Notes under the pieces: model-generated | Database searches by the model: none | What the model was told of the DNA's origin: nothing | The model's input: only the letters and a program-made list of their open reading frames with translations | Made by a program: the position numbers and the translations under genes | NCBI GenBank assembly: GCA_963662175.1 | Contig: OY759224.1 | Span: forward strand, 19,415,489 to 19,479,488 | DNA from: Aradus depressus | Taxonomy: Eukaryota; Arthropoda; Insecta; Hemiptera; Aradidae | Direction: 5' to 3' | Length of the DNA: 64,000 bases | Part shown: positions 26,001 to 32,699 of the stretch, one piece after another | Layout: every line of letters begins with the position of its first letter | Numbering within the stretch: position 1 is the stretch's first letter

Positions 26001-29000
26001 TGCACCTAAAATGTTGAGTTAAAAGAGAAATCCCATACAACATAAAAATAATATTTATGGATCAAAAAACAAGAAAGTTAAAAAATCGCGAAAGAAGTTT
26101 CACTTATGGCGTTTGTTCCAAGCACACACTTTTTTTTTTTCACTTTTGGTATGAGGGGTTCGGAAAAAATGGAAACTCAACATTACCAAGTGACCCATTA
26201 TATAATTTCCTCTGCACTTGATACAGATGAGAAATGAATAGGGAAGAAAACATTTCCAACTATATAAAAGTTTGAACGTCAGAAAATGTTCATAAATTCA
26301 TCAGTCGTTTAATGCACTTTATGAGAACTATCAACCAATGTGCTTATCGCTCAATGAGCCTAGCAGTCATAAAAGGACAACGTATTGTATGCCGAACTTT
26401 GAGATTGGAACAATTTACAATTCTCGGCTAAATCTTTAATATTAACTGCTTAATCAACATTTTAATCAAAATTTGTGAAACCGAGGGTCTATATTTAAAA
26501 AAGGTTTTCGAAATAAAATTAAACAATAAATAAAAATAATAAACTCGACAATTTATGAATACTCTGTGTTGTATAAAAAAAATACACACATTAAGATTAT
26601 TAATATTAAATAATTAATTATATTTATTTTTCTATAAAAAGTAAATTTCTTTTAAAACAAATGAGTAAAAAAAAAAAAAAACACGCTATCAGCTGTTTTT
26701 TAGTGTGTAGAGTAGAGTCGAGGCCTGGGTTGAATGGCGGCGGAGTGAACATGTAGAGTGGTATTTAGGTTTAAGTTGTAATGAACTAAATAGAAGTGAA
26801 TTGACGGTGAAATTGATCCGCAAAGAAGTTGTTTATATCGCTCACCGGCGGAAATAGTGGCACAACTCAAAAATAGGTATCTTGGAGGAAATGAAGATTA
26901 CTAGTCGCAGTAATTTACATTGATATAAATAACAATAATATCAACAAAAATTTTAAGTTTTGTTATGATTACTGGTTTGTTTTCGTAGTCCTTATTGATC
27001 GATTATATTAAGTTCTACAATTTTCTTTTCAAAATGGCGAAATTTAATAGATGTGCCACTATTGATTAAACAAATTTGAGTAGTTTTTAATAAAAACGTA
27101 TGTTGTGCCATTTGGATGAGATGGAAATAGTTTGTTTCATATGTTCCAAATAAAAACAGACGGTTCGTATAGTTTTGCTTTATTTAGAAAAATACCATAG
27201 TAAAAAATAATACACAACAGTACATGTTTTAGGCTTCAAATAAAGATTACAGTAGCTACTTGTTATGGTTAGCTCTTTCAATGAAAACTTATTCTAACCA
27301 ATGTTTAAATTATTGTCCTTTTACTTCACAACTTAAACTATCATAAAAATGGCTGTGACTTTTTTAAATTGCATTGGTTCGTAATAAATACATACATAAG
27401 GTCTTCGTATTTTTTTTTTTGTGATTGGTATTGTGTTATTGTAAGCTCTCTTTAATTGGAAAGCAGGTAAAGGAGAAAGTGGTGTCCTTGTGCGTCTTTC
27501 GTTTATTTTGACTATCTTGAAATCAACATCCTTGAAAGAAGTTTTATAGAAAAAACAGTCTATGTGCTCCTTCTCTACTCTGATTATGGTAGCATCACTG
27601 AGCTTGAAGTCTTCTCCCATAGAATTTTTGCTAAACTTGTGACAAGTTCGCTCAGCATTTAGACTCGAAAGTTGAAACCTCATTATTGTCAATGAGGTTT
27701 AGACTAGACACTTTCCATTTTGGTTCTTCATTATCAACCTTTTGCAACCTATTTTGATAAAATGGATTTTGTGAAATGAATATTACAAGAATAATGCTAA
27801 AAATACCTTGATGTAAAATACATTATCTAACTCCTATCATTGATAACATCTTCTGACCCCGGCTATTGTAATCCATATTGAAAATAAACACACTGTCTTC
27901 ATGCCACAACAAAAACAAATAAATAACAAAACACAGTCTAAACTGGCACAACTAAGAAAAAAAACCGAAATACAAAATCTATACTGGCACAAGTAAGAAA
28001 AATAAACAGAACCCACCGTTTATAGTGACACATTTAAGAAAAACAAACAAAAACGAAGGTCTATATTGGCATAACTCAAAATGTGTCACTATTGCAGAAA
28101 TAAATTGATGCTATTCACTGATGTTATACCGACACAATTCAGAAGGGCCACTATTGCGCACACACAAAGTAACGTCTCTTACCAAAGTCAGAGGACACAT
28201 TGGAAATGTGCCGGTTTTGCTGCAGCTTTTAAACGAAATTTGTGTAATGCCTTACCGACACATTCGCCACCCCGCGGAAAATATGGGAACTACCTTTGTG
28301 CCAGTATTGTTGCAAGAAAGAGCATTAAATTCAAGTTTTGGTACAAGAATTAGTACGTATTTTGCTATTTTTGAGATGTGCCACTATTGCCGCCGGTGAG
28401 CGATATGTACTGGATATATGCCCAGAAATATATATCTAACTTAAATTTAAAAAAATGGCCAAAATATAAAACAATGAAATATTGAATTAGTGTTAAGAAT
28501 TTAGTTTTTAAGATTTTTCTTTTGATTTTTGTTCGTTTCATTGTTTAGTTTTTTTTTTAATTTTATAATGTAGATGTAAAAAAATTAACCCAAATTATTT
28601 GTTCTCGTAAATTCTATTCTATTCATTTTCCCTGTTGGCCCAGTAAGATAATTTGAAAACCTTTGGATTAGATTTAATATGTTTGAAAAATGTAGAACAC
28701 AAGATGGCATCTTTTTAGAAATCCAAATAAAACATTTGTTCATTGAAATTTTTAAAAAAATTACATGCACTTTCTTCAAAATTGCACGTCTTGAACTTTT
28801 GAAATTTTTTTAGGGCCTTTTTCGGAAATTACTGTAGAAATCAAAATTTAGTAAACGGAAAGAGATAAAATTTCTACAGGAAATGTGGTAATTTAATTTT
28901 ATTATTTATTCTTTTTGTTTTAATTATTATTATTAATTTATTTATTCAATTATTATAAATTTACATACACATAATTTTTTTTACCACAACTCACATAGTG

Positions 29001-29101
29001 CCTTCCATAACTTTCATATTGAGGCCTCTTAGAATTACAGAGGATGGAGTGTACCTCTTGTATGCATTCTGTATCCATACTGCTGGCTTCTCGTCTGACA
29101 T
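2551..29101 (-). CDS. ABCH-type ABC half-transporter, whole gene (15 coding exons)
   Basis: Joining 28995-29101, 24560-24692, 20749-20903, 19732-19839, 19566-19659, 19137-19271, 18894-19018, 17205-17436, 15452-15629, 13371-13486, 12200-12264, 11139-11227, 9939-10115, 3511-3597 and 2551-2774 gives 2,025 bases and 674 residues with every splice phase consistent. The order is nucleotide-binding domain then membrane domain, as in ABCG/ABCH half-transporters. Walker [10 protein letters not shown] is at 41-49, Q-loop Gln80, signature CSGGQ 131-135, Walker B LLILD 151-155 with Glu156, and H-loop His189. About six membrane segments follow (near 287-305, 484-500, 524-545, 551-571, 588-605, 648-668), with a large Cys-containing loop between the first two. 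ABCH proteins are arthropod plasma-membrane exporters, some linked to cuticular lipid barriers; the substrate here is not known. An ABCG20/23-like label is the alternative. The start ATG follows a splice acceptor, so an upstream noncoding exon is expected. Confidence 0.92.
2775..3510 (-). other. ABCH intron 14, AT-rich, nothing recognised
   Basis: AT-rich intron between exons 14 and 15 with proper donor (GTATGT) and acceptor. No element or RNA gene was recognised. Confidence 0.7.
3511..3597 (-). CDS. ABCH gene, coding exon 14
   Basis: An 87-base exon, residues 573-600, containing a short polar loop (SEEKN) and membrane segment 5. It is flanked by TTTTAG and GTATGT. The LTR retrotransposon ends only about 100 bases upstream of its acceptor. 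Confidence 0.9.
3699..4497 (-). repeat. 3' LTR
   Basis: 799 bp and almost identical to 8048-8845. TG...CA ends are present. On the minus strand it follows a polypurine tract. Confidence 0.92.
4498..4517 (-). other. Polypurine tract of the LTR element
   Basis: On the minus strand the bases just before the 3' LTR read AAAAAGAAGGAAAAGGCAAA, the expected primer for plus-strand DNA synthesis. This fixes the orientation of the element. Confidence 0.75.
4590..4740. repeat. Short tandem repeat inside the LTR element
   Basis: About four imperfect units of roughly 40 bp, each with a CTTCCTCGAATACACAGGT-like core. They lie between the 3' LTR and the gag region. Confidence 0.7.
4741..6602 (-). other. 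Noncoding interior of the LTR element
   Basis: Very AT-rich with no long frame on either strand. This is where pol would be expected in a complete element, and no remnant is recognised. Confidence 0.65.
6603..7790 (-). CDS. Gag-like coiled-coil protein of the LTR element (395 aa)
   Basis: The single long ORF of the element starts 257 bp after the 5' LTR. Residues 1-60 are acidic and Ser/Thr-rich. Residues about 60-225 form a long coiled coil made of recurring motifs such as [17 protein letters not shown] and [15 protein letters not shown], which look like internal 15-20 residue duplications. A Glu-rich stretch follows, and the last 70 residues are strongly basic, fitting nucleic-acid binding. 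No CCHC zinc knuckle is seen. Position and layout suggest a Gag-type structural protein. The frame is intact, in line with the young LTRs. The exact gag family was not recognised. Confidence 0.7.
   Translation of the reverse strand: MPITRGEAKRLEEESREEGSSSDMEVSEDTGRETPAAMESTEGTGEEKSDKLDRFMEFITQKFTNLETNLRGDMNQKMEEQSNKLGNFVTKLTGDMGNLRGDIGNINQKIEEQGKELRGDIGNINQKIEEQGRNLRGDMNQKMEEQSNKLGKIETNLKREMGDKLGKLETNLRGDIKNLEVKLNKKVDNLMNQLEKIQIENEKVESRINKAGENLEKHFIQKINTLDEGNSEVEKEVLIIDSQSQVDEVEGTENNSGEEQTQILEKEVEEESQNVEKLVLSEIQENRMNVDVDGQSERNIWMLLDKTNEQTEDNKQKTNFKFKENIVKTYRQTGNRKEVNKRHKNNFKKGVREFKQVLRTKLTLNKYLEKGEGIFKDIIRRGIRKKIKLNLGFAI
8048..8845 (-). repeat. 5' LTR
   Basis: 798 bp; in minus-strand sense it is the upstream LTR and is followed by TTTTTGGCATATCCC, the position of the primer-binding site. 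The matching tRNA was not identified. Confidence 0.92.
8901..9522 (+). mobile_element. hAT non-autonomous element, copy A
   Basis: 622 bp with ends CAGGGGAGTAGCCAGG and CCTGGCTACGCCCCTG and a perfect 8-bp duplication GAACCATA (8893-8900, 9523-9530), the hAT signature. It holds C-rich tracts next to the ends and an imperfect palindrome at 9186-9340 with arms of about 50 bp rich in CAGCAGCAG. It has no transposase frame. Confidence 0.93.
9939..10115 (-). CDS. ABCH gene, coding exon 13
   Basis: Residues 514-571. Begins [12 protein letters not shown] and covers membrane segments 3 and 4, ending CGMSYG. Acceptor TTTCAG, donor GTAAGT. Confidence 0.92.
10116..11138 (-). other. ABCH intron 12 with a decayed SINE
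   Basis: AT-rich intron. The only recognised content is the diverged SINE-1 at 10752-10918. Confidence 0.7.
10752..10918 (-). repeat. SINE-1 copy, diverged head half
   Basis: Shares the tRNA-like segment with a good B box (GGTTTCGAACCC on the plus strand) and the CGTGCT/ATAAAA body, but is more diverged than other copies and lacks the 3' half. Confidence 0.75.
11139..11227 (-). CDS. ABCH gene, coding exon 12
   Basis: Residues 484-512. Membrane segment 2 followed by [16 protein letters not shown], the conserved ER..G..ERS.VAG motif of ABC2-type membrane domains. Acceptor TTCCAG, donor GTAAGA. Confidence 0.93.
11413..12148 (+). pseudogene. Jockey-like LINE fragment with RT motif and poly(A)
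   Basis: The frame opens with AGVPQ and contains ATYADD, the reverse-transcriptase active-site box, then a stop and shifted frames that continue to a C-terminal RDLL-type end and a poly(A) run (12124-12148). 5'-truncated and disabled by stops. It lies in ABCH intron 11, antisense to the gene. Confidence 0.85.
12200..12264 (-). CDS. ABCH gene, coding exon 11
   Basis: 65 bases, residues 462-482 ([20 protein letters not shown]). The donor GTAAGA and a pyrimidine-rich acceptor are clear, and the phase joins exon 10 (0) and exon 12 (2). Confidence 0.88.
12300..12880 (-). repeat. Family X copy with internal tandem units
   Basis: Three to four units of about 140 bp each contain a CGGCAGTTATTAGAG-like and a GCTGAAAATT-like block. 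The copy ends with the short hairpin CTTCTCG...AGCTGGGGGAGT. Most complete tandem form of family X in the window. Confidence 0.75.
12940..13228. mobile_element. MITE with ACACGGAG termini and inner tandem repeat
   Basis: 289 bp; the ends ACACGGAGGAAACTATATTC and, inverted, ACACGGAGAAAAATATATTC give TIRs of about 27 bp. Inside, a TCACCTAGTGGTGTCTATTA unit recurs about three times. The superfamily was not determined, and no clear target duplication was found. Confidence 0.75.
13371..13486 (-). CDS. ABCH gene, coding exon 10
   Basis: Residues 424-461, from the large loop after membrane segment 1; contains [18 protein letters not shown], matching the Cys-Gly and I-P motif of that loop in the family. 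Acceptor TTTTCAG, donor GTAAGA. Confidence 0.88.
13740..13870 (+). pseudogene. Possible LINE C-terminal fragment
   Basis: One frame reads [12 protein letters not shown], resembling the V.HIL.EC motif at the C-terminus of RNase H-bearing insect LINEs. It is short and heavily decayed. Confidence 0.35.
14344..14792 (+). pseudogene. Jockey-like LINE C-terminal fragment
   Basis: Across two frames it encodes [13 protein letters not shown] and then [18 protein letters not shown], both standard late RT/C-terminal motifs of Jockey-clade LINEs. A frameshift lies between them, and the fragment ends near a (TTC)n run. Confidence 0.8.
15000..15380. other. Unassigned GC-richer island in ABCH intron 9
   Basis: Higher GC than its surroundings with short broken frames, probably repeat-derived. 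It does not match any of the families defined in this window. Confidence 0.4.
15452..15629 (-). CDS. ABCH gene, coding exon 9
   Basis: Residues 364-422. Carries [20 protein letters not shown] followed by NFS, the family's large-loop motif. Acceptor TTTTTAG, donor GTCAGT. Confidence 0.92.
16240..16420 (-). repeat. Family X fragment
   Basis: Contains TTCATTACATTGGCAG, CCTTCCGTTCGACCGAGAT and the following ATAGGCGCATCCTTAT block in the usual family X order. Confidence 0.65.
16546..17022 (+). mobile_element. 5'-truncated R1-like LINE, copy 2
   Basis: Begins at the same internal LINE position (AGGCAGTCGAAGATG) as the copy at 1816 and ends in the same 3' UTR and an (AT)n tract. The C-terminal frame is open to the TGA at 16882-16884: [34 protein letters not shown] and a final [10 protein letters not shown]. 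The Cys2-His-Cys pattern and the upstream LTGH motif are typical of R1/Loa-type LINE C-termini. No clear target duplication was found. It lies in ABCH intron 8, antisense. Confidence 0.82.
17205..17436 (-). CDS. ABCH gene, coding exon 8
   Basis: Residues 287-363. Membrane segment 1 ([19 protein letters not shown]), then IVNFE and a run of Cys residues in the exposed loop. Acceptor TTCTCAG, donor GTGAGT. Confidence 0.93.
17437..18893 (-). other. ABCH intron 7, unassigned repeats
   Basis: Holds a family X scrap (about 17560-17670), a pyrimidine-rich island (17700-17960) and a short inverted pair AAAAGTGACCAAGTCA (near 18475 and 18705). No coding sequence was recognised. Confidence 0.5.
18894..19018 (-). 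CDS. ABCH gene, coding exon 7
   Basis: Residues 245-285, the linker between ATP-binding and membrane domains; ends [13 protein letters not shown], the conserved K.Y.W..RN motif just before membrane segment 1. Donor GTAAGT. Confidence 0.92.
19137..19271 (-). CDS. ABCH gene, coding exon 6
   Basis: Residues 200-244, starting [19 protein letters not shown] and containing LEEVFLKLS, both conserved after the H-loop in ABCH/ABCG proteins. 135 bases, phase 0 at both ends. Confidence 0.93.
19566..19659 (-). CDS. ABCH gene, coding exon 5
   Basis: Residues 169-199 with the H-loop TTHYIEEA (His189). Acceptor TTTTTAG, donor GTAAGT. Confidence 0.93.
19732..19839 (-). CDS. ABCH gene, coding exon 4
   Basis: Residues 133-167: the end of the ABC signature (GGQQRRVS), Walker B LLILD with catalytic Glu156, and the D-loop VGVD. 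Acceptor ATACCAG, donor GTATTT. Confidence 0.94.
19852..20725. repeat. AT-rich minisatellite in ABCH intron 3
   Basis: Roughly fifteen imperfect units of 45-60 bp with a core like AATTGCAGTAAATTTAG and AAGAAATCAGAATATAAATT. It fills almost the whole 0.9-kb intron. Confidence 0.85.
20749..20903 (-). CDS. ABCH gene, coding exon 3
   Basis: Residues 81-131. Helical subdomain of the ATP-binding domain: [17 protein letters not shown], then LELPPLERL, then the first residue of the signature. The signature reads CSGGQ rather than the usual LSGGQ. Confidence 0.92.
20904..21609 (-). other. ABCH intron 2, part without recognised elements
   Basis: AT-rich. The only match is about 30 bases (20970-21001) resembling the 3' end of SINE-2 (GGCTAATATGCA). 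Confidence 0.5.
21610..21936 (+). repeat. SINE-1 copy (A box damaged)
   Basis: Nearly full length. The head has lost CTCAG from the A box, while the B box GGGTTCGAAACCC is intact. Ends with AAACCTAAACCT. Confidence 0.92.
21941..22330 (-). pseudogene. Jockey-like LINE 3' end, interrupted
   Basis: On the minus strand: [20 protein letters not shown], then after an insertion [18 protein letters not shown], a stop, 3' UTR and a poly(A) run (21942-21957, T on plus). The inserted part (about 22133-22225) matches the 3' end of the LINE at 37415-38240. The same C-terminus occurs at 39649-40265. Confidence 0.8.
22501..22850 (-). repeat. SINE-1, full length, with target duplication
   Basis: 350 bp flanked by a perfect 10-bp duplication CATTTTCATG (22491-22500, 22851-22860). 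The head at 22850 reads GAGGGCGCCGGTAGCTCAGT. The 3' end at 22501 is AACCT repeated about three times. Best-defined copy for a consensus. Confidence 0.95.
22860..23125 (-). repeat. Family X fragment
   Basis: Carries the CGGTTATTAGAATTTTTGTG, GATATGGCTG and ACATAACTTCTCCTATA...TAGCTGAGCAAGTAA blocks in order. Confidence 0.65.
23126..24085. other. Unassigned intron DNA with a small basic frame
   Basis: Mostly unrecognised. A plus-strand frame near 23880-24027 encodes a Lys/Arg/Glu-rich peptide ([19 protein letters not shown]), possibly the N-terminus of a transposon protein; its family is not known. The rest is AT-rich. Confidence 0.35.
24088..24210 (-). repeat. Family X end fragment
   Basis: A long T-run, GGAAGACATGAAATTTC and the terminal ACATAACTTCCCCTATA...TAGCTGGGGAAATA hairpin. 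Confidence 0.65.
24560..24692 (-). CDS. ABCH gene, coding exon 2
   Basis: Residues 37-80: [13 protein letters not shown] (Walker A), SGDI and GYMPQ (Q-loop Gln80). Acceptor ATTTTCAG, donor GTCAGT. Confidence 0.95.
24838..25765 (+). mobile_element. pogo/Tigger-like element, decayed
   Basis: The left end CAGTAGACTCTCCCTTATCC and the right end GGATAAGGGAGAGAAG form the typical pogo inverted termini. Inside (about 25355-25430) one frame reads [16 protein letters not shown], resembling the C-terminus of Tigger-like transposases. The rest of the transposase is gone. Confidence 0.7.
25790..26830. repeat. Two copies of a dispersed repeat (family R2) and a family X scrap
   Basis: Copies near 25835-25975 and 26685-26830 share an ATCAGCTGTTTT start, AGAGTCGAGG and TTTAGG(C/T)TTAAG(G/T)TG. 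A third copy lies at 63640-63760. Between them a family X end fragment lies at about 26130-26240. Confidence 0.6.
26835..28406 (-). mobile_element. TIR element of unknown superfamily
   Basis: About 1,570 bp with 42-bp inverted ends that match except at two positions (start ATATCGCTCACCGGCGG, then AATAGTGGCACA). The motif GTGGCACA / TGTGCCAC recurs many times in subterminal regions. One minus-strand ORF of 119 codons lies inside. Target duplication is ambiguous because the bases beside the TIR are AT-rich. It lies in ABCH intron 1. Confidence 0.75.
27333..27692 (-). CDS. Unrecognised 119-aa protein of the TIR element
   Basis: The product has mixed composition without low complexity, contains [17 protein letters not shown] and a basic [16 protein letters not shown] stretch, and looks like protein sequence rather than chance. 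I do not recognise the family. Its place inside a TIR element suggests the C-terminal piece of a transposase or an accessory protein, shortened by deletion. There is no catalytic motif I can name. Confidence 0.45.
   Translation of the reverse strand: MTIMRFQLSSLNAERTCHKFSKNSMGEDFKLSDATIIRVEKEHIDCFFYKTSFKDVDFKIVKINERRTRTPLSPLPAFQLKRAYNNTIPITKKKIRRPYVCIYYEPMQFKKVTAIFMIV
28560..28895 (+). repeat. Diverged LTR remnant related to the LTR at 3699-4497
   Basis: The inverted sequence matches the start of the LTR: CCACATTTCCTGTAGAAATT, then TTTTGATTTCTACAGTA and GACGTGCAATTTT in the same order and spacing, with many substitutions. Orientation is opposite to the young element. A family member older than the 3699-8845 copy. 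Confidence 0.65.
28995..29101 (-). CDS. ABCH gene, coding exon 1 (start codon)
   Basis: Starts [17 protein letters not shown] and ends at Thr35, splicing at GTGAGT so that the next codon is Ile36 of [10 protein letters not shown]. The conserved A(Y)KRY motif a few residues after Met supports this start. The ATG follows ACTGTAG|AG, an apparent splice acceptor, so transcription probably starts further upstream. Confidence 0.9.
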
Positions 29102-29563
29102 CTCTACAGTAAATGTAAAAAGACAAGAAAAAGATGAAGAAGATGGAAATTCAGAAGTAGATTCTTTTTATTGACTTATCAAACAACTAATTTATTATTT
29201 AGAGATGATAAATAATTTATTACTAAATCTGTTGTTATTAAAATATGAAAGAATGGAAAAAGGACAATCATGACATCATATTTCATTCATGAACGTCTAA
29301 CAATCGTAAAAAAAAATATGTATCATAATTTAATAGCCATTAGATATGTAAAAACAAACAATCGATTGCATCAATAAAACGTTTTGCAATTTTTTAATTT
29401 TGTATTTACAACTATATATATATATACAATATATAACAAGCAAATGTGATTTATGATAATTAAATGTCTTGGATGTTGAAAAAGAAATCATTCAATAATG
29501 ACACTCCATTGTTGTGTTATTTACGGATGAGAAAGAGAAATTTTAAATATATATAAAAACAAA

Positions 29564-29875
29564 GAGGGCGCCGGTAGCTCAGTGGTATGCGTGCTTGCCT
29601 TCTGAGCTTAAGGTTGTGGGTTCGTAGCCCGACCGAGGCCCTTAGTTTATTTTATCTGGGAGTTAAAATAAACTTAAGCACGCCGTCCTTCGGACAGCGG
29701 TACTCGTTAAAGACCCCTGCCCTAGCTGAATAAAAATGTAGGGTAGGCAAAATTTAGGACTCCCACAGTAGAGTCGGGCTCATGTCCACCAGAGTGACGA
29801 AAGAGCGCTCTGGTAGTAGGCGATATGACCTCGTAGTTAAAGCCCGGGCATGAGTCATAAAACCTAACCTAACCT
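29564..29875 (+). repeat. SINE-1 copy, with target duplication
   Basis: Head GAGGGCGCCGGTAGCTCAGT, B box GGTTCGTAGCCCG, and a 3' end of three AACCT units. Flanks ATAAAAACAAA and ATAAAAAACAAA form an 11-12 bp duplication. A short internal deletion is present. Confidence 0.93.
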
Positions 29876-29934
29876 ATAAAAAACAAAAATAAAATAAAAA
29901 TAGTTAGATGAAAAAGAAACATAAAACGTTTGTA

Positions 29935-30120
29935 GATGATTAGTCTTCAATCCACTAATAGGTCTCGAGGCCATTGCCGCCTCAGTCTCCGACCATGAAC
30001 ATTAGGAAGGGTTCTTCTGGCAAGTCTGCGGACTAAAGGATTAGGGTGAAAGGAAATCGTAGAATGGAATTTTCTATAGCGGGATTTAATTACATCCCTT
30101 ACAAAGTGAGTTTCGCAATC
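29935..30120 (-). pseudogene. Jockey-like LINE C-terminus
   Basis: On the minus strand: THFVRDVIKSRYRKFHSTI, FHPNP and GRRLRRQWPRDLL then a stop, as in the fragments at 21941 and 39649. The frame is open across the fragment. Confidence 0.8.
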
Positions 30121-30339
30121 CTAGGGGCAAAATACGAAAAGTTTTGTGGTTTAATGTGTTATGTATAACATAAGTATGTATACATAAGTTTTTATCATTA
30201 AGAATGGTAAAATGACTTTATTCTTAATTTTTCTTTTTTTTAAAATAATATCTTGAGAGTTTAACTAAAAACCTTATCTGGACTTATGGCGTTCAAACAC
30301 CAAAATAATTTAAGCTTCTCAAATAAAATCTTCTGAACA

Positions 30340-30680
30340 ATCAATGCCCATACTACTTTTCAAACATACCATTACATCCTGACCTAACATTCTTACCATT
30401 CTTACACGAAGTTATACAACTATTATACACAAATTTGCACACGTTTCGCCACACAAGATGGGTAGATAGAGAGCCAGGGAGGACGGAGAGGGAGTGGCTT
30501 CTGAACTGGATGAAGTGAGGTCGGTTTGGAAGAGGTGGATCCAAGGCAATCCTACCCCAGAGAGGCACTACATGGAAAGGAAAAAGTTCAAATATGTATT
30601 AAAATATATAGATACACTACTCCCGATTAACCGGATGTGGGGTAAACATGACGTTTTATTTCCCCAACTAAACGAAGTAT
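30340..30680 (+). pseudogene. Possible LINE linker-region fragment
   Basis: A 62-codon frame reads RSVWKRWIQGNPTPERHYME and RKKFKYVL, resembling the segment between endonuclease and RT of R1-like LINEs. Weak assignment. Confidence 0.35.
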
Positions 30681-31150
30681 AGGGGAAGTTATGCAATCGG
30701 ACAGAAATTCAATGCTTGGTTTTCAACGGAATTTTATGTTTTTCGATACCCTGATTCCCAAAAAAAAACAATCACCAGGTATGTTTTCGCTCTCCCTCCA
30801 AAGAAAATCCACCGTTTGGGCTAAAACACAATATTTGACTTATATAGTGGTTTCTGAATCCTCAAACTAAATTTTGTGTCGATACATTCATTACATGGAC
30901 CGTTATTAACGTATTTGAGTCTAGCCTCTTCTCTGACCCCACCTTCCCTTCGACCGAAATAGCAAAAAATTAATATGTTATCCTTATGGGGTTTGAATTT
31001 AAATATAAAATTTCAGGTCGATACATTCCTAACAATTAAAATTTTTGGAAGTTCTGAGTTGAGCCGTCTTCTAATCGCCCCTTCCCTTCGGCGGATTCCG
31101 CTGAAAATTAATAGGCGAGAGAGCTCTGAATACACATATAGAAGTTAGTT

Positions 31151-31332
31151 ATTATGAATCATGACTGCGCTTAAACTACAAGGTCAAATCGCCTACTACC
31201 AGAGCGCTCTTTCGTCACTCTGGTGGACATGAGCCAAACTCTACTGTGGTAGTCCTAAATTTTGCCTTCCCTAAATTTTTATTCATCTAGGGTAGGGGTC
31301 TTTAACGAGTACCTGACATCGTACAGGCTCGG
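31151..31332 (-). repeat. SINE-1 3' half
   Basis: Body and 3' part of SINE-1 only, breaking off at CAGGCTCGG before the tRNA-like head. Confidence 0.88.
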
Positions 31333-31439
31333 CGTGAAAAATATGAAACAAACAATTTTTCTTTTTCTATTTTGGAGTCCGGAGATTGGAGAGCATAAAA
31401 ATCAGTTGAAAACTCGACATTGAATTGTTGACCAATTAC

Positions 31440-31941
31440 CAGGGGCGTAGCCATTATTTTGAGCAGGGGAGGGGGGTGGGGGGGCAAAGTTAGGCTGCGA
31501 GGGTGGGGGTATAGACTCCCGGAGGCACAGCCCGCAGTTTCCGTGGTTAGCGTTGCAGTCTTTTTGTTATTAATTTGGGAGACTCGGACCCTAGAACCCT
31601 GAGGTAAACCTTAACTGTAATAGTTAAGCTGACTTTACATAAGCAGCAAAAATGCAAAGCACTGAAGCAGCAAATGCTCGCTGTGGTTTCTGTGCCTTTA
31701 GACTTAAATGGCTCACAATAGCGTGCATTTGCTGCTGCTGCTCTTTGCATTTTTACTGCGCATGCAAAATCAGCTTTAATGAAGATTGAATTGATATAAA
31801 TGAAGATTTTGAGCAAGGAAATGAAATGATCGAATTCATGTACATTTTAAAAAATGTAATATGTCTTGTCTTGTACATGTACATTTATGTAACAGCTGAT
31901 TGCTGATTTACGCGCCCCCCCCCCCCCTGGCTACGTCCCTG
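31440..31941 (-). mobile_element. hAT non-autonomous element, copy B
   Basis: 502 bp; ends CAGGGGCGTAGCC and GGCTACGTCCCTG; 8-bp duplication CCAATTAC / CCGATTAC (one mismatch). Internal palindrome at about 31622-31780. Confidence 0.92.
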
Positions 31942-32170
31942 CCGATTACATTACTTCCCCTATACTTCATAATAAATATAAATATATTATACCTGGGGAA
32001 GTAAAATTGGATTTATCTATCAAAAAATGTCGTGAGACTGATTATGAAGTAACGGAAACTGCATACAATTTTGTTGTAATTTATGCATAATACAACGCTA
32101 ATTTTCTCATTTTATTTTCATAAGCGGCCCATGAGTCCAATAATGTTGCTGACCTCTGTCTTATACTAAC

Positions 32171-32260
32171 CTGATAATATGGAGTTGCAGGAAGGAACGT
32201 GCCAGGGCAGAGAGTGGACACAGCTAACCCGTCGATAACACTCGTTAATGTACAATATTT
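32171..32260 (-). ncRNA. Candidate 5' noncoding exon of the ABCH gene
   Basis: A GC-richer minus-strand segment ending CATATTATCAG|GTTAGT, a good donor, about 3.1 kb upstream of the acceptor before the start codon. No coding frame is implied. Offered only because the start codon exon has an acceptor and needs an upstream partner; typed ncRNA for lack of a UTR class. Confidence 0.3.
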
Positions 32261-32699
32261 AATTCAGACAACAATTACACCAATAAGGGCTGCGGTCTGT
32301 CGCCATTAATATATCATCAGTTTAGGAACAGTCAACAAAGATGGATTTATTTTAGTAAACAGGAAAATTGAAAAAAAAAAACATAACACGATACCTCTCG
32401 GGACATGCAGACCTTTATCGACATTTGCTTTTGTATATCTTAAGTAGAAGCAAGTCCTGTATTACTATTAATCCATAATATACTCCTGCTCAGAATTAAC
32501 GCACAACCCAATATTTCTCCATTTTCTTTTGTTTTTTCTTTATTAACTCAGCATTGCGACTTTTATCATTGGTTTATTTAAAAACATGTAGAAAATTAGT
32601 CAAGTTCAAAGATAAGCCTTGCAAACATCACCTTTATCTTCTTGTTTGTCAATATTATACAGGGTTTAGGAAGTTGCCTCTCGTTAGTCGTGTTTCAAC

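Larger units (their letters stand above)
30685..32000 (-). repeat. Family X copy carrying a SINE and a hAT element
   Basis: Family X sequence at 30685-31150, 31333-31439 and 31942-32000 is interrupted by SINE-1 (31151-31332) and hAT copy B (31440-31941). It ends with the terminal hairpin ACTTCCCCTATA...CCTGGGGAAGTA. Confidence 0.75.
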
